Source of the DNA: Zoopage sp. CT-All
Lineage: Eukaryota; Zoopagomycota; Zoopagomycetes; Zoopagales; Zoopagaceae
Direction of reading: 5' to 3'
NCBI GenBank assembly: GCA_004114245.1
Contig: QZWS01000011.1
Location: forward strand, 1 to 43,754
Length of the DNA: 43,754 nt
The translations under genes were made by a program, and so were the position numbers. Position 1 is the stretch's first letter. Every line of letters begins with the position of its first letter. Under the pieces are notes generated by a model. The model was not told the DNA's origin. It was given only the letters and a program-made list of their open reading frames with translations, and searched no databases. This document shows positions 41,901 through 43,754 of this stretch, piece after piece.

Positions 41901-43736
41901 GGAAATACACCTGCTGCAAGGGCATCGCTTTGAATCATAATATTGTTGTCCGTCTCCAGAAGCGAATGCAGAGCAGCGATTTGACCGGCTTCATAAGCCA
42001 AGAAAAGCCCACCGGCGACGTTGACACCATGAAAGCCGCCATTATCGGACGAGCCTACGGCGGTCATTGTCGTTGGTGTTTCGATGCGTGTTCGGGCAAC
42101 GAGACATGTGGATACGAACGAGACGAGCTCAGAGCGGACCTGATCCTCGTAGTGTCCCCAATCAATGCTGTCGCTGAGCGTTACGCGCTTAATAATGCCG
42201 GATCGAACGATTCGTGGTGTAATATGCCGTGCTTCAGGCACATCACTGCCATGCATCTGCGATAATGCAATACGAACAGCAGCGACGGGCATATTGATCG
42301 GATCCAGGGCAAAGTCGATGCAGTTATCGAGCACGGTGGAGCCATTGGCGGCAGCACGGAGCTCAGCCCAGGCGAGCACAGCAGATGAGCTGTTAAGCAG
42401 AGCAAGGGATGAGGAGGCGGCGGGTGAAGCAATTGTCTGAAACCATTGCTGGCCATATTCGGTTGCGGGTGGCTGAGCAGTGTCGTCGTCGTCGTCGTCG
42501 TCGTCTTCGATCTCGGTCGTACAGTAGACCGGTAGATTGATGAGTGTATATACGAGTCTAAACGCTGGACGAGCTTCGGTGCCGGTTTGAATGAGCGCCC
42601 AAAGTCGAACGAAATAGTAGTCTGCAGTGGACATGCGCAGTTGCTCGATTTGATAATCGACAATACGCTCCGCTGCTGCCAGTATCGGGGCTTGCCGCCG
42701 GTGAACCACCTCGACGTCCAGACCATTGATGGGACATGCTGCAACGCGAGTAATGGCGAAAATACCGGCAAAGCGACCGCTGGGGAGGTAAGCAACTGCG
42801 AATCCGGTGGATGAGTCCAATGGAACCAATGTACGTGGTGCACTGATGCAAGCAGTGGATAATCGCGTCCCACTGCTATCATTCTCCATCAAGCTGACTG
42901 AAGCAACCTCGGCAAGAGTAACATCCGACCAGATTGACAGCCTTTTTGCTTCAGAAACACAGAGCAATAAATGGCCATAAGCACTCTGCTTTGGCGAGGT
43001 CATGCCTGACACGGCCACGACCTTATCGACAGCTCGCGGCGGGAAAGAGGTTATGATTCGGGTGAACAAATTGGCCTGAGTAACGTCCCGGTCAACAACG
43101 GTGCCTAAAGCAGATCAGCGGTTCATAAACTCGGATAAAGGAATAATACACACCCATATATCCAGAACCATCATTTTGCGGAAACACCAGTTGTGCGATC
43201 GTGCGATCTTCTGTTACAAAGCAAACAGTATTTACGTCCGTTGCGGCAAATCCAGTCAAAGACGATGCCTTGCCTGCCGCGATCTTACTTTTTGTAATGA
43301 ACACCGCATCCTTGACCAAATTCGCGTCCAGAAAAAATAAGGGAGCGACGAATAGCAGCCGTACTGCTGAGCCATCCGTCAGTCCGAGAAGAATGACAAG
43401 CGATCCATCCATGGCATCCTCGAACACTGCCGGGTTGTTTGGAAGCGCGGGGGCTGGAAGAAACACCCGTGCTGTTTTGCCTGTGGACCCACTATCATCA
43501 ATGTCTCCGTTCCAGGCACCGAGGCTTAAAAGTCTCAAATTGAATACGCTGCGGCCTTGGGTCAACGACCAACGGAGCACGATGTCGGTGGACTGGGTCT
43601 CGAGCAGACGCGTTCCAGCGGCATCCTCCGCGGTGACGGCAGCAGGAAAGCGCGCCTGAGGCGGGCTATTAAGCTGGATGATGGCATCGGTGGAATCATC
43701 GAAGTAAACGCCGGAAAGCGCGTAGAGCGGATGCAT
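38933..43736 (-). CDS. NUP160: Nucleoporin Nup160/Nup120 (5' end probably beyond the window)
   Basis: Exons (minus): 43736-43154, 43104-40578, 40543-40390, 40352-40074, 40028-39336, 39295-39206, 39160-38933; about 1,517 aa visible. Introns are 49, 34, 37, 45, 40 and 45 nt. The N-terminal part is a beta-propeller (TDIVLRWSLTQG, FVTEDRTIAQLVFP) and the rest is helical solenoid. Late marks are KRRKLINSVV, LLDIEREYALLNAKRW, LPSWVIDDIM and ELLIRMHLTHGKIERALQY. It is a scaffold subunit of the Y-shaped Nup84/Nup107 complex of the nuclear pore, needed for mRNA export. The frame stays open to the window edge (PQSDPS before the first Met), so the true start is likely outside. The 40389-40353 join is uncertain. 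A poly-Asp run is encoded by a GTC/GAC microsatellite at 42481-42505. Confidence 0.85.
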
Positions 43737-43754
43737 TGACGGGTCGCTTTGGGG

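Noticed and set aside
1-43754. CRISPR array, bacterial operon or prophage
   Set aside because: No regularly spaced repeats; spliced genes, 5S genes and protein families are eukaryotic.

Overview
The window is nuclear DNA of a filamentous fungus, most likely an early-diverging one (Zoopagomycota, for example Kickxellomycotina; the clade is an inference). The evidence is fungus-specific genes (Opy2-type anchor, vacuolar Atg22), Nup160- and Tho2-type proteins, dispersed 5S rRNA genes, and many tiny spliceosomal introns. Most introns are 35-66 nt with a CTAAC/CTTAC/CTGAC-like branch site. At least three, probably four, appear to be GC-AG. I worked out exon joins by reading frame, splice signals and family similarity; no transcript data were available.

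Left 7 kb (accessory, repeat-rich, lower GC): a possible retroelement Gag fragment runs off the left edge. It is followed by a lineage-specific protein with a PD-(D/E)XK nuclease-like domain, then a tandem array of five unrecognised paralogous genes of two alternating subtypes (A-B-A-B-A). Each array gene has three micro-introns of 37, 39-40 and 45 nt. The array proteins end in, and the nuclease-like protein begins with, the same short motif RRS[TA]RLA. This is the best candidate in the window for an undescribed system.

Core 7-35 kb (compact housekeeping genes): an SDR with an altered active site; ATG3; a CDF zinc transporter; THO2 (18 exons); a RhoGEF (DH-PH); eIF3i; ATG22; a DEK-C/SWIB protein; a second CDF transporter; a secreted trypsin; an Opy2-like membrane anchor; a secreted protein of unknown family; DPH4/JJJ3 (J domain plus CSL zinc finger, four exons, easily missed); an RDH-like SDR; and S-formylglutathione hydrolase.

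35-37.5 kb: two 5S rRNA genes in the same orientation with near-identical 5' flanks surround a small secreted ORF and AT-rich, apparently decayed DNA. This segment shares short stretches with the left-hand accessory region.

Right end: a mucin-like single-pass membrane protein and most of a NUP160/Nup120-type nucleoporin running off the right edge.

The core genes are functionally mixed: mRNA export (THO2, NUP160), autophagy (ATG3, ATG22), zinc handling (two CDFs), translation and diphthamide (eIF3i, DPH4), cell-surface signalling (Opy2-like, RhoGEF, mucin-like protein) and formaldehyde detoxification. There are no operons. Adjacency mostly reflects compact packing with shared divergent promoters.
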